Source of the DNA: RGIG8700 sp045648505
GTDB taxonomy: Bacteria > Bacillota > Clostridia > RGIG6154
Reading direction: 5' to 3'
Assembly: GCA_045648505.1 (NCBI GenBank)
Contig: JAZROD010000053.1
Span: 1 to 64,000 of the forward strand
Length of the DNA: 64,000 nt
In this document: positions 16,075 to 25,231 of the stretch, piece by piece
How positions within the stretch are numbered: the first letter of the stretch is position 1
Layout of the letters: every line of letters starts with the position of its first letter
The notes under the pieces: model-generated
Databases searched by the model: none
The model's input: only the letters and a program-made list of their open reading frames with translations
Told to the model about the DNA's origin: nothing
Position numbers and translations under genes: made by a program

Positions 16075-17764
16075 AGCTAAATGGTTTAAATTTTATGGGG
16101 ATACACCAAAAACTTTAGAGTATCCCGATATTTCAATGTATGAACTTTTAAGACAGACAAAAGATAAATACCCGGAATATATTGCTTATGATTTTATGGG
16201 CAAAGCAGTTACCTACAGAAAATTTATTGAAGAAATTGATGTTTGTGCAAAAGCATTAACTGCACAGAAAATCAAAGCAGGGGACAAAGTAACTATTTGT
16301 CTTCCTAATGTACCTCAGGCAGTTATTATGTTTTATGCAATCAATAAAATCGGTGCGGTGGCAAGTATGGTACACCCTTTGTCTGCAGAAAATGAAATAC
16401 TTTTCTATCTTAATGAAAGTGAAAGTAAGCTTGCAATTACTTTAAGTCAGTTCTATAGTAAGTTTGAAGGTCTTAAAGGCAAAACTAAGGTAGAAAAAGT
16501 AGTTGTTGCAAAAATTGGCGAAGCATTGCCAACTATTAAAAGCATTGCATATAAATTTATTGGACACGAACCAAAGGTTGTTAAAGATCCTTGGGTTATA
16601 AGCTGGAACGACTTTTTAAATAATGGAAAAGATGAAAAAGAAGTTCTTGTTGATGGAAAAGGTGAAGATTCTGCAGCTATTTTATTCAGTGGCGGAACAA
16701 CCGGTACATCAAAAGGTATTCTTCTTACAAACCTTAATTTCAATGCACTTGCTATGCAGACTATTGCAGCTTCAGGTTGCTTCTCTGCAGGTGATACAAT
16801 GATTTCTGTTATGCCTGTTTTCCATGGCTTTGGTCTTGGTGTTGGTATTCATACTATGTTGTCATCAGGCGGAAGATGTGTTCTCGTTCCAAGACTTAAT
16901 GTAGCAGAATTCCCGGGTCTTTTCAAAAAGTACAGACCAAACTATATGGCAGGTGTGCCCACTCTCTTTGAAGCTATGATGAGAAACGAAGATATGCTAA
17001 AGACAGACCTTTCTTGTCTTAAAGGTTTATTCAGCGGTGGCGACTCTCTTTCAATTGAGCTTAAAAAGAAAATTGATGCATTCCTTAAGGAAAGAGGAGC
17101 AAAAATTCAGGTAAGAGAAGGCTATGGCACAACTGAATGTGTAACTGCAAGCTGTCTTACACCGGTTGATTATTACAGAGAAGGAAGCATCGGTATTCCG
17201 TTCCCTGATACATATTATAAAATTGTTGTTCCTAACACAAACGAAGAAGCAAAGCCGGGAGAAATGGGCGAAATCTGTATTTCAGGTCCTACTCTTATGA
17301 AGGAATACATAAACAATCCTAAAGAAACAAGCCAGACCTTAAGAGTTCACGAGGATGGAATAACATATCTTCACACAGGTGACCTTGGTTATATGGATGA
17401 GGATGGTTTTGTATATTTTGTGCAAAGACTTAAAAGAATGATTATAACAAGTGGTTACAATGTTTATCCTTCACAGATTGAAAATGTTATTGATGCTCAC
17501 GAAGCAGTAATGTTCAGTACTGTTATCGGCGTAAAGGACGAGTTGAGAATGCAGAAGGTAAAAGCATTTATCGTTTTAAAAGAAGGCTTCACATTAACAG
17601 ATGAGATAAGAGAATCAATAAAAGCACATTGTGAGAAAAACATTGCAAAATATGCACTTCCTAAAGAATATGAGTTCCGTTCAAGCCTGCCAAAAACTTT
17701 AGTTGGTAAGGTTGCATACAGAGAACTTGAAAAAGAGGAAGAAGAGAAGCTTTTGAACAGATAA
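16064..17764 (+). CDS. Acyl-CoA synthetase (AMP-forming)
   Basis: 566 aa of the ANL adenylating superfamily. A3 motif SGGTTGTSKG near residue 215, A5 YGTTE near residue 355, A7 TGDLGYMDEDGF, A8 region RLKRMIITSGYNVYPS, and A10 lysine in PKTLVGKVAYR. A medium or long-chain carboxylate substrate is likely, but the side-chain pocket cannot be judged. TTG start 16064 lies 9 nt after GGGGAGG inside the end of the acyltransferase gene. Confidence 0.88.
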   Translation: MNSEAKWFKFYGDTPKTLEYPDISMYELLRQTKDKYPEYIAYDFMGKAVTYRKFIEEIDVCAKALTAQKIKAGDKVTICLPNVPQAVIMFYAINKIGAVASMVHPLSAENEILFYLNESESKLAITLSQFYSKFEGLKGKTKVEKVVVAKIGEALPTIKSIAYKFIGHEPKVVKDPWVISWNDFLNNGKDEKEVLVDGKGEDSAAILFSGGTTGTSKGILLTNLNFNALAMQTIAASGCFSAGDTMISVMPVFHGFGLGVGIHTMLSSGGRCVLVPRLNVAEFPGLFKKYRPNYMAGVPTLFEAMMRNEDMLKTDLSCLKGLFSGGDSLSIELKKKIDAFLKERGAKIQVREGYGTTECVTASCLTPVDYYREGSIGIPFPDTYYKIVVPNTNEEAKPGEMGEICISGPTLMKEYINNPKETSQTLRVHEDGITYLHTGDLGYMDEDGFVYFVQRLKRMIITSGYNVYPSQIENVIDAHEAVMFSTVIGVKDELRMQKVKAFIVLKEGFTLTDEIRESIKAHCEKNIAKYALPKEYEFRSSLPKTLVGKVAYRELEKEEEEKLLNR

Positions 17765-17791
17765 AAACACCACCAGGTGTTTTTATTTTTT
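17764..17791 (+). terminator. Terminator of the acyltransferase/ligase operon
   Basis: AAAACACC (17764-17771) pairs with GGTGTTTT (17776-17783), followed by a T-rich tract. Confidence 0.75.
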
Positions 17792-17796
17792 AGGGG

Positions 17797-17825
17797 TTGC
17801 ATAATTTTTATTTATGTGGTATAAT
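17797..17825 (+). promoter_or_regulatory. Promoter of the TAXI-TRAP operon
   Basis: TTGCAT (17797-17802), 17-nt spacer, TATAAT (17820-17825). A second TATAAT starts near 17834. Confidence 0.7.
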
Positions 17826-17857
17826 TTTTTTGTTATAATTTGAATTGGAGGGTAATT

Positions 17858-18817
17858 ATGAGAAAGATTATTTCAATGGTCCTTGTACTTTCTTTAGTAT
17901 TTGCACTGGTATCCTGCGGTGGAAATGCAGGAACCAAAATGACAATGGGTACAGGCGGAACCGCAGGTACATACTATGGTTACGGCGGTGTGCTCGGTCA
18001 GTACATTAAAAACAATGCAGGAATCAATGTAACAGTTGTATCAACAGATGGTTCAAAGGCTAATATTCAGGGAATTGACGCAGGCAACTATCAGCTCGGA
18101 ACAGTTCAGTCTGATGTTATGGCTTACGCATGGGAAGGAACTCGTTCTTTTGAAGAAGAAGGCAAAACAGAGTCATTCAGAGTTATTGCAGGTCTTTATG
18201 CTGAAGCAGTACAGCTTATTACAATGGACCCTGAAATCAAATCTGTTTCCGACCTTAAAGGTAAATCGGTGTCAATCGGTGCCCCTGGTTCAGGCGTTTA
18301 CTTTAATGCTATTGATGTCCTGACAGCAGCGGGTCTTAAAGAAACAGATATTAAAGCTCAGTATCAGTCATTTGCAGATAGTGCAGATGCGTTAAAAGAC
18401 GGCAAAATTGATGCAGCATTTATCGTAGCCGGTGCTCCTACACCTGCAATCACAGAGCTTTGCACAACAAACGATGCATATTTAGTACCAATCGACGGCG
18501 CGGTTGCAGATAAGCTTATGGCAGACTGTCCTTTCTATACTGTATATGAAATCCCAGCAGGAACTTATGAAGGTCAGACAGAAACAGTAAAAACTGTAAC
18601 TGTTAAAGCAACATTGATAGTAAGTGCAGATGCGACAGAAGATGATGTTTATAAATTAACAGCAGCTATTTTCGATAATATAGATGCAATTACTGCTGAA
18701 AATGCAAAAGGTGCAGAACTCAGCATTGAAAATGCAACAAGCGGTATGACAGCACCGTTCCACGCAGGTGCAGCGAAATATTTCGCTGAAAAAGGCGTAG
18801 AAGTAGTTGTAGAATAA
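17858..18817 (+). CDS. TAXI-family TRAP transporter solute receptor (lipoprotein)
   Basis: 319 aa. Lipoprotein signal ending LVSC (residue about 20). The mature N-terminus MTMGTGGTAGTYYGYGG is the TAXI hallmark (GTGGTGGTYY), and a SIGAPGSGV motif near residue 140 belongs to ligand binding. TAXI receptors bind dicarboxylates, glutamate or unknown organic acids. Start 17858 follows TTGGAGGG. The permease gene follows after a terminator-like hairpin that could lower its expression relative to the receptor. Confidence 0.92.
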   Translation: MRKIISMVLVLSLVFALVSCGGNAGTKMTMGTGGTAGTYYGYGGVLGQYIKNNAGINVTVVSTDGSKANIQGIDAGNYQLGTVQSDVMAYAWEGTRSFEEEGKTESFRVIAGLYAEAVQLITMDPEIKSVSDLKGKSVSIGAPGSGVYFNAIDVLTAAGLKETDIKAQYQSFADSADALKDGKIDAAFIVAGAPTPAITELCTTNDAYLVPIDGAVADKLMADCPFYTVYEIPAGTYEGQTETVKTVTVKATLIVSADATEDDVYKLTAAIFDNIDAITAENAKGAELSIENATSGMTAPFHAGAAKYFAEKGVEVVVE

Positions 18818-18826
18818 ATAAACACT

Positions 18827-18857
18827 GCTGCGACTTATTATAGCCGCAGCTTTTTTA
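18827..18857 (+). terminator. Attenuating hairpin between TRAP receptor and permease
   Basis: GCTGCG (18827-18832) pairs with CGCAGC (18845-18850), then six T. Partial read-through would give the usual excess of receptor over permease. Confidence 0.65.
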
Positions 18858-18872
18858 TGGTCAGGAGGAGTT

Positions 18873-20819
18873 ATGGGATTTTTCAGTAAAAAGAAAAAAG
18901 ATTCTGTTGAAAATATGGACCTTGAGTCAGTAATGAAGAAATTTGACAGAGAGTCAAACACCAGAATCTGGGAAGGAAAGCCCAAAATTATTGTTAATTG
19001 CATACTTGCAGTATTTTCTTTGTTCTGTATTTATGTAACATTGTTCGCAAGCTGGCTTGAAGAAATAAGACTTACCTCATTTATGGCGTTTATTGTGCTT
19101 ATCGGCTATCTTGTTTTCCCTGCAAGAAAGGGAGCACAAAAGGTTAATCATATGCCCTGGTATGATATAGTGCTTATGATTTGCGGAACAGGAGCTTTCT
19201 TATATTACACTGCAAATGCAGTAGAGATTATTCAGCAGGGAAGTAAATTTGACTGGTATCAGATTGTAATAGGCATACTCGGAATATTATCTGTAGCAGA
19301 GGTTTGCAGAAGAAGTGTAGGTATTCCTATTATTGTTGTTGCAGGATGCTTTATAGTATACGCACTTGTGTGGGGACTTTCAAATCCTACTCTGTGGGGT
19401 AAGCTTAACTATATTGTTCACTATCTTTTCTATGGAAAAGAAGGTATACTTTCAACACCTGTAAATGTATGCTCAAAGTTTATAGTAGTGTTTATAATTT
19501 TCGGTGCGTTTCTTGAAAGAACGGGTATTGCGGATTTCTTTATTAAAATATCAAACGCAGTAGTTGGCGGATTTTCAGGAGGCCCTGCAAAGGTTGCGGT
19601 TGTAGCAAGTGCAATGGAGGGTATGGTTTCAGGCTCTTCTGTTGCAAACACGGTAGGTTCAGGCTCAGTTACAATTCCTCTTATGAAAAGAACAGGGTAT
19701 AAGCCCGAATTTGCGGCAGCTGCAGAAGCATCTGCATCTACCGGCGGACAGATAATGCCACCTATTATGGGAGCGGCAGCTTTCCTTATGGCAGATTATG
19801 TAGGCGTACCATACAGTAACATAGTAGTAAGAGCAATACTTCCTGCAGTTCTTTATTTTGCAGGAATATTTATAGCAGTACATCTTGAAGCTAAAAAAGA
19901 GGGTTTAAGAGGTCTTACTAAAGAAGAACTTCCGAGATTTCTGCCTTTACTTAAAAAGTCATATCTGTTGTTGCCTTTGATTATTCTGGTGTATCTTGTA
20001 AGCACAAGCAAAAGGTCAATTCAGTATGCGGCAGCAATAGCAATCATAGTGGCAATTGTTGTAAGTTTATTTAATAAAGAGAACAGAATTACACCAAAGA
20101 AGATATGGGAAGCACTTGCAGCAGGTGGACAGGGTATGATAACTGTTGCAGCTGCCTGCGGTGTGGCAGGAATAATTGCAGGGACAATAACTATGACAGG
20201 TCTTGCAAATACTATGATTAACGGCATTCTTGCACTTGCAGGAGACCAGGTAATTATTGCGTTGTTTTTGACAATGCTTTGTTGTATTGTTCTTGGTATG
20301 GGCGTTCCTACAACGGCAAATTACTGTATAATGGCTGCCACTTGTGCACCTATTTTGGTGAGAATGGGCGTTCCTGATATTGCGGCACATTTCTTTGTGT
20401 TCTATTTTGGTATTGTTGCAGATTTAACACCTCCCGTTGCTCTTGCGGCGTATGCAGGAGCTGCAATTGCTCAGGCAAACCCTATGAAAACGGCACTTAC
20501 GGCAACAAAACTTGCAATCGGTGCATTTATAGTACCGTATGTATTCGCACTTAATCCTGCAATGTTATTTATAAACACAACTGTGTTGGAAGTAGTGATT
20601 ATCTGCATAACTTCATTTGTTGGAATTTTTGCGGTATCTGCTTCTTTGGAAGGATATATGTTGCATAATATGAACTGGTATCAGAGAATTGTCTGCGCAG
20701 TGGGCGGATTGTTACTTATATATCCCGGTGCAGTTACTGATACAATAGGTCTTGTACTTGTTGCACTTGTAGTTGGAATACAAATAATAATAAGAAAGAA
20801 AAGCCACTTGCTGAAGTGA
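18873..20819 (+). CDS. TRAP transporter fused permease (4TM+12TM, TAXI type)
   Basis: 648-aa membrane protein joining the small DctQ-like and large DctM-like subunits, the arrangement normal for TAXI systems. Typical large-subunit signatures: MEGMVSGSSVANTVGSG near residue 250, GGQIMPPIMGAAAF, GMGVPTTANYCIMA and DLTPPVALAAY. A charged N-terminal tail of about 40 residues precedes the first helix. Uses a cation gradient to take up the ligand of the receptor encoded just upstream. Confidence 0.93.
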   Translation: MGFFSKKKKDSVENMDLESVMKKFDRESNTRIWEGKPKIIVNCILAVFSLFCIYVTLFASWLEEIRLTSFMAFIVLIGYLVFPARKGAQKVNHMPWYDIVLMICGTGAFLYYTANAVEIIQQGSKFDWYQIVIGILGILSVAEVCRRSVGIPIIVVAGCFIVYALVWGLSNPTLWGKLNYIVHYLFYGKEGILSTPVNVCSKFIVVFIIFGAFLERTGIADFFIKISNAVVGGFSGGPAKVAVVASAMEGMVSGSSVANTVGSGSVTIPLMKRTGYKPEFAAAAEASASTGGQIMPPIMGAAAFLMADYVGVPYSNIVVRAILPAVLYFAGIFIAVHLEAKKEGLRGLTKEELPRFLPLLKKSYLLLPLIILVYLVSTSKRSIQYAAAIAIIVAIVVSLFNKENRITPKKIWEALAAGGQGMITVAAACGVAGIIAGTITMTGLANTMINGILALAGDQVIIALFLTMLCCIVLGMGVPTTANYCIMAATCAPILVRMGVPDIAAHFFVFYFGIVADLTPPVALAAYAGAAIAQANPMKTALTATKLAIGAFIVPYVFALNPAMLFINTTVLEVVIICITSFVGIFAVSASLEGYMLHNMNWYQRIVCAVGGLLLIYPGAVTDTIGLVLVALVVGIQIIIRKKSHLLK

Positions 20820-20843
20820 ATCCCTCCCATTTAATTCACTTCA
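20812..20843 (+). other. Inverted repeat over the permease stop codon
   Basis: TGAAGTGAAT (20812-20821) and ATTCACTTCA (20834-20843) form a perfect 10-bp stem with a 12-nt loop covering the stop. No T tract follows, so it could be an mRNA-stabilising or weak terminator hairpin. Confidence 0.5.
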
Positions 20844-20874
20844 ATTTACCGGTTTTGTTGTATAAGGAGAATTT

Positions 20875-21780
20875 ATGGTTTATACGATAACATTTAACCC
20901 TGCACTTGATTATGTTGTAAAAACAGAAAAACTTGCTTTGGGACAGGTTAACAGAAGCAGTGATGAGTATCTTGCGGCAGGGGGAAAAGGAATAAATGTT
21001 TCAATAGTTTTAAGTGAGCTTGGTGTTGAAAATACAGCACTTGGCTTTGTTGCAGGTTTTACAGGCAGAGAAATTGAAAAAATTTTAAGTGAGCAGAAAA
21101 TAAAAACAGATTTTGTAAAGCTTGAAAAGGGCAACTCAAGAATAAATGTAAAAATAAAAGCAGATGATGAGACAGAAATCAATGCAAAAGGTCCTGAAAT
21201 TACAGAAGAAAATATCCAGGAACTTATGAATAAGCTTTTAAATATCACCGAAAGCGACATTTTAGTTATTGCAGGAAGTGTTCCAAAGGGCATAGATGAA
21301 AACATATACTGCAAAATAGCAGAAAAAGTTAATGCTAAACTTGTGGTTGATGCAGAGAAAAAATTGCTTCTTGACACACTTAAATTCAAGCCTTTTTTGG
21401 TAAAACCAAATCATATTGAGCTCGGTGAAATGTTTGGTGTTGAAATTGATAGCTTTGAAGATGCAGAAAAATATGCAAAAAAGCTTGTTGAAATGGGTGC
21501 AGAAAATGTTTTTGTTTCAATGGCAGAAAAAGGTGGAGTTTTTGTAAATAAAGCAAAAAGCTTTTATATAGAAGCTCCAAAAGGAAAGCTTGTAAATTCC
21601 ACTGGTGCAGGGGATTCATCCGTTGCAGGTTTTATTGCAGGATATATTGAAACAAAGGATTTTGAAAAAGCATTTAAAAAAGCCATTGCTTCAGGAAGTG
21701 CAAGTGCATTTTCTGAAAACCTTGCAACCAGTGATGATATAAATAAATTAGAAAAGATGCTCATTTCAGATAGTGAGTAG
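20875..21780 (+). CDS. fruK: PfkB-family hexose-phosphate kinase, 1-phosphofructokinase type
   Basis: 301 aa. PfkB signature 1 in AAGGKGINVSIVLSELG near residue 35 and signature 2 NSTGAGDSSVAGF near residue 240, with catalytic Asp in GAGD. The N-terminus YTITFNPALDYVV is typical of FruK/LacC enzymes that phosphorylate fructose-1-phosphate or tagatose-6-phosphate. No PTS gene is adjacent; the neighbouring lyxose isomerase/ketose epimerase operon would also fit a ketose-phosphate kinase. The 3' end overlaps the opposing AraC pseudogene by 20 bases. Confidence 0.82.
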   Translation: MVYTITFNPALDYVVKTEKLALGQVNRSSDEYLAAGGKGINVSIVLSELGVENTALGFVAGFTGREIEKILSEQKIKTDFVKLEKGNSRINVKIKADDETEINAKGPEITEENIQELMNKLLNITESDILVIAGSVPKGIDENIYCKIAEKVNAKLVVDAEKKLLLDTLKFKPFLVKPNHIELGEMFGVEIDSFEDAEKYAKKLVEMGAENVFVSMAEKGGVFVNKAKSFYIEAPKGKLVNSTGAGDSSVAGFIAGYIETKDFEKAFKKAIASGSASAFSENLATSDDINKLEKMLISDSE

Positions 21781-22535
21781 GGTTTACCCCCGTGCGTTCT
21801 TTAAATTTTCTCGAAAAATAATGAACAGAAGAAAAACCACATAACTTTGCAGTTTCAGTAACAGAAATTTTGCTGTATCCAAGTAAGGATACAGCTTTTT
21901 CTATTCGTGCATTTAATAAATCTTCAATAGGCGAACTGCCAAAAAATCTGTTGTAGAGAATACAAAATCGACTTTCTGAATAATTTGAAAGGTCTGCAAG
22001 ACCCTTTTATGGTGATTTTCTTTTCTATGTTGTTAAGCATAAAATTTCGTGCATTGTTTATATCAGAAAAGGCAGGATGATTACTTTGGCTGACAAATTC
22101 GTATTGTCTGCCAAGGTTTATGAGCATATCACATATAAGACACGAAACTTTGCTTAGATAAGATGTGTGCTTCAAAATTAACTCTGTTGAAATTTTGTTG
22201 ATATAAGGATAGATTATGCTGAAATCGTCTATGTGAAAAGGCTCGTTAAGAGGCAGATTGAATTCTTTTATAATGTTTTCTGCATCATTGCCACGAAAGA
22301 AAATCCAGTCGTTTATAAAACCTTCATTCAAACTGCCGTGTTCAGCAGCAGAAAAAGGAGGATTGATAAGATAACTGTATTTTTCACCTGTTAATATTTT
22401 ACCGTCCTTTTTATATACATAAGGCGTTTTGAAAAACATAAGTAAAAAACAATCTTCAAGGTCTTTGCGTACAAAATAATGCTCAGGGCTGTGATGTGTA
22501 TTGGTATCACAGAGAACAGCCTCAGTTATGGTCAT
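21761..22535 (-). pseudogene. AraC-family regulator, frameshifted before the HTH domain
   Basis: The first 170 codons (start 22535, after GAGGTGATTTCA) give an intact AraC ligand-binding domain. Around 22008-22014 the frame breaks at a run reading ATAAAAGGGTCTT. Shifted by one base, the remaining frame is perfect: KGLADLSNYSESRF...ARIEKAVSLLGYS...AKLCGFSSVHYFSRKFKE and so on to a stop at 21761-21763, the complete double HTH domain. One surplus A or G therefore separates the two halves. It may be a real mutation, an assembly error in a homopolymer, or +1 frameshifting. Divergent from the sugar operon at 22654, its likely target. Confidence 0.82.
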
Positions 22536-22653
22536 TGAAATCACCTCACCTATATTTTAACACAAACAAAAAGATAATGCAAATATATAGGAAAATTATA
22601 TAAAGACTTAATTGATGCTAATGGGTAAAATGAAAACAAGGAGGGAAAGGAAA

Positions 22654-24540
22654 ATGAAAAAAAGGAAGGATTCATTCTTTGGAATTCATTTTGATTTCCA
22701 TGCGGTAGAAGGTCAAATTGTAGGGGAGGATTTCAGACCTGAGGTTGTGGCAGAGCTTTTAGATAAAACAAAGCCTGATTATGCTCAATGTGATACAAAG
22801 GGTCATTTTGGTTATTCATCATATCCCACAAAAACGGGAAAACAGGCAACTGAAATAAAAAATGATGTACTTAAAATGTGGAGAGACCTTACAAAAGAAA
22901 GAGATATTGCTCTTTACGGACATCATTCGGGACTTTTTGATATGGTGGCGGCACAGGAGCATCCTGAATGGGCTGTGGTTGATGAAAATGGAGAGACAAG
23001 CAAAAATTTTCTGTCCGTATTCAGCCCTTATGCAGATGAGTATTTAATACCACAGCTTAAAGAACTTGCTCTTGACTATGAGCTTAATGGTGCGTGGATA
23101 GACGGAGAAAACTGGGCAACTTATGTTGATTACAGTAAATATGCCACCGATGCTTATAAAAAAGAGACCGGTAAAGAAACCCCAAAATCCAATGAAGAAG
23201 GTTACGAAGAATATAAAGAGTTCTTAAGGCGTGGTTTTGAAAAATATGTTGCACATTATGTTGAAGAAATTAAAAAGATAAAACCTGATTTTGAAATAAC
23301 AAGCAACTGGATTTACTGTGCATATATGCCCGAAAAAGCAACGGTTAAGGTTGATTTTCTTTCAGGAGATTATCTGCCCTTTAATTCTGTTGAAAGTGCA
23401 AGACATAATGCAAGAGGTCTTATGGCAAGAGATATGCCGTGGGATTTAATGGCGTGGGGACAAAATGCAGTTCCACCAAGCTTTGAAACGCATAACAGAA
23501 ACACAAAGGAATATGAACAGTACTGTCAGGAGGCGGCAATGGTTATTGCACTTGGCGGTGGCTTCCAGTTCTTCAACATTATGTATGGTGGTGGCGGAAT
23601 AGTTCAGCCATGGGCAATTCCTATGTGGGGAAGGGTGGCAAACTTTTGCAGAGAAAGAGAATACTGTCATAAGGCAAAGGCTGTTCACCAGATAGGAATT
23701 ATCTGTCCTTTTGAAAGAACAGGTCTTAAAGAAAAATTATATGAAGGAAATACAGAAGGTTTACTTGCAACATTTTCATGGAACAATGCTCTTTTAGACT
23801 GTGGGTATTCAACAGAATTTATATATCAGACAGAAATGGAAAATATAAACGATTTCCCTGTGGTAGTTCTTCCTTATGCACCCCATCTTAATGAAGATAA
23901 AAAGCTGCTTGAAGAATATGTTGAAAAAGGCGGAAAGCTTATAGTGGACCTTAAGTCTGCAGAATATTTTGCAAAAGTTAAAAACCATCAGGAAAAATTA
24001 CTTTTCCTTGAGGGCAAAGAAGCTTTGGCAGCGGTGCTTTGTGATTATGCGGAAATTGAAGGCGGTTTTGAAGTTGTTGGAAAAGCTTATAAGAATAACT
24101 ATTTTTCAGAAGATTTTGTGCCTTGTGCCGTGAAAAAAGACAATATAACATTTATGTGTATTGATTTTGCTGAAAGCTATAAAAGCAATGTAAGTACAGC
24201 AATTAAAGACTTTTTAAAAGGTGTTATAAAGGCAACAGGATTTGTTCCATTGGTTGAAATTGAGGGAAGCTCTTTTGCTGAACTTGCCCTTACACAGAAA
24301 GATGGAAAAATACTTATAAATATAGTAAATACAGCAGGGCAAGGTGGCCTTTTGAATGTAAGAGGCTATAACGAAGTTCCTAAAATAGGACCTTTGAAGG
24401 TTAAGGTTCACAAAACCGATATTTCAAAAATAACAAGAATGCCTGAGAACAAAGAAATAGAATTTAAAAATAAAGGGGATTATATTGAATTTGAATTTGA
24501 TATTATTCACATTCATACAACTGCCATATTGGAGGGCTAA
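22654..24540 (+). CDS. Putative glycoside hydrolase, fucosidase-like barrel plus GH42-like trimerisation domain
   Basis: About 628 aa. The N-terminal half looks like an alpha-L-fucosidase/GHL-type TIM barrel: GIHFDFHA at the start, GHHSGLFD, a carboxylate-rich NGAWIDGENWATY near residue 145 (likely nucleophile region), and DFLSGDYLPF. Residues about 350-460 (VVLPYAPHLNEDKKLLEEYVEKGGKL) resemble the amidotransferase-like trimerisation domain of GH42 enzymes. No exact GH family can be given. Start 22654 follows GGAGGGAAAGG; ATGs upstream are weaker. First gene of an operon with D-lyxose isomerase and a ketose epimerase. Confidence 0.65.
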   Translation: MKKRKDSFFGIHFDFHAVEGQIVGEDFRPEVVAELLDKTKPDYAQCDTKGHFGYSSYPTKTGKQATEIKNDVLKMWRDLTKERDIALYGHHSGLFDMVAAQEHPEWAVVDENGETSKNFLSVFSPYADEYLIPQLKELALDYELNGAWIDGENWATYVDYSKYATDAYKKETGKETPKSNEEGYEEYKEFLRRGFEKYVAHYVEEIKKIKPDFEITSNWIYCAYMPEKATVKVDFLSGDYLPFNSVESARHNARGLMARDMPWDLMAWGQNAVPPSFETHNRNTKEYEQYCQEAAMVIALGGGFQFFNIMYGGGGIVQPWAIPMWGRVANFCREREYCHKAKAVHQIGIICPFERTGLKEKLYEGNTEGLLATFSWNNALLDCGYSTEFIYQTEMENINDFPVVVLPYAPHLNEDKKLLEEYVEKGGKLIVDLKSAEYFAKVKNHQEKLLFLEGKEALAAVLCDYAEIEGGFEVVGKAYKNNYFSEDFVPCAVKKDNITFMCIDFAESYKSNVSTAIKDFLKGVIKATGFVPLVEIEGSSFAELALTQKDGKILINIVNTAGQGGLLNVRGYNEVPKIGPLKVKVHKTDISKITRMPENKEIEFKNKGDYIEFEFDIIHIHTTAILEG

Positions 24541-24542
24541 AA

Positions 24543-25220
24543 ATGAAACGATCAGAAATTAACAATGCGATTTTAAAAGCAAAGAAAAGACTTGCTGAAT
24601 ATAAAATATCACTACCAATGTTCGGCTATTGGAGCATTGACGACTGGAAAGAAAACAAAGAAAAAACAGAGAGAATAAGAGAAAGAATGCTTGGCTGGGA
24701 TGTTACAGATTTTGGGAGTGATGACTTTGAAAAGTGCGGAGCAGTTTTATTTACAGTAAGAAATGGAGATAAAAACGATAAAGAAAACAAAGTACCCTAT
24801 GCAGAAAAATACATAATTTTAGATGATAAAACACAGCAACAGATTCCGCTTCATTATCATATAGAAAAAACAGAAGATATTATAAACAGAGGTGGCGGAG
24901 TTTTAATAGTTGAACTTTATAATAAGGGTGCAGACGGAGGTCTTGATAAAGAAACTCCTGTTACGGTTTATATGGATGCGGTTAAGCATCAGTTTAAAGC
25001 AGGCAAGCAGGTGAGAGTAACACCTGGAAACAGTATAACCTTAGAGCCTTTTGTATATCACAGATTTTATGCTGAAAAAGACGCAGGACTTTTGATAGTG
25101 GGAGAAGTGTCTAAAGTAAATGATGATAACTGTGATAATGTATTTTTAGTGAAATCGGAAAGATTTTGCCCTGTTGAAGAAGATGAAAAGCCAATACATT
25201 TACTTGTTAATGAATATTAA
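24543..25220 (+). CDS. D-lyxose ketol-isomerase
   Basis: 225-aa cupin-type isomerase of the D-lyxose/D-mannose isomerase family. Metal-binding His/Glu lie in IPLHYHIEKTEDI near residue 105 and EPFVYHRFYAEKD near residue 180; WSIDDW and GWDVTDFG are family blocks. It interconverts D-lyxose and D-xylulose, or D-mannose and D-fructose. Starts 2 bases after the glycosidase stop. With the following 3-epimerase it suggests processing of an uncommon aldose released by the glycosidase. Confidence 0.85.
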   Translation: MKRSEINNAILKAKKRLAEYKISLPMFGYWSIDDWKENKEKTERIRERMLGWDVTDFGSDDFEKCGAVLFTVRNGDKNDKENKVPYAEKYIILDDKTQQQIPLHYHIEKTEDIINRGGGVLIVELYNKGADGGLDKETPVTVYMDAVKHQFKAGKQVRVTPGNSITLEPFVYHRFYAEKDAGLLIVGEVSKVNDDNCDNVFLVKSERFCPVEEDEKPIHLLVNEY

Positions 25221-25231
25221 GGAGGTATATC

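Noticed and set aside
21386..21619. Leucine-rich minus-strand ORF inside fruK
   Set aside because: Shadow of the plus-strand coding sequence (PfkB motifs are clear there).
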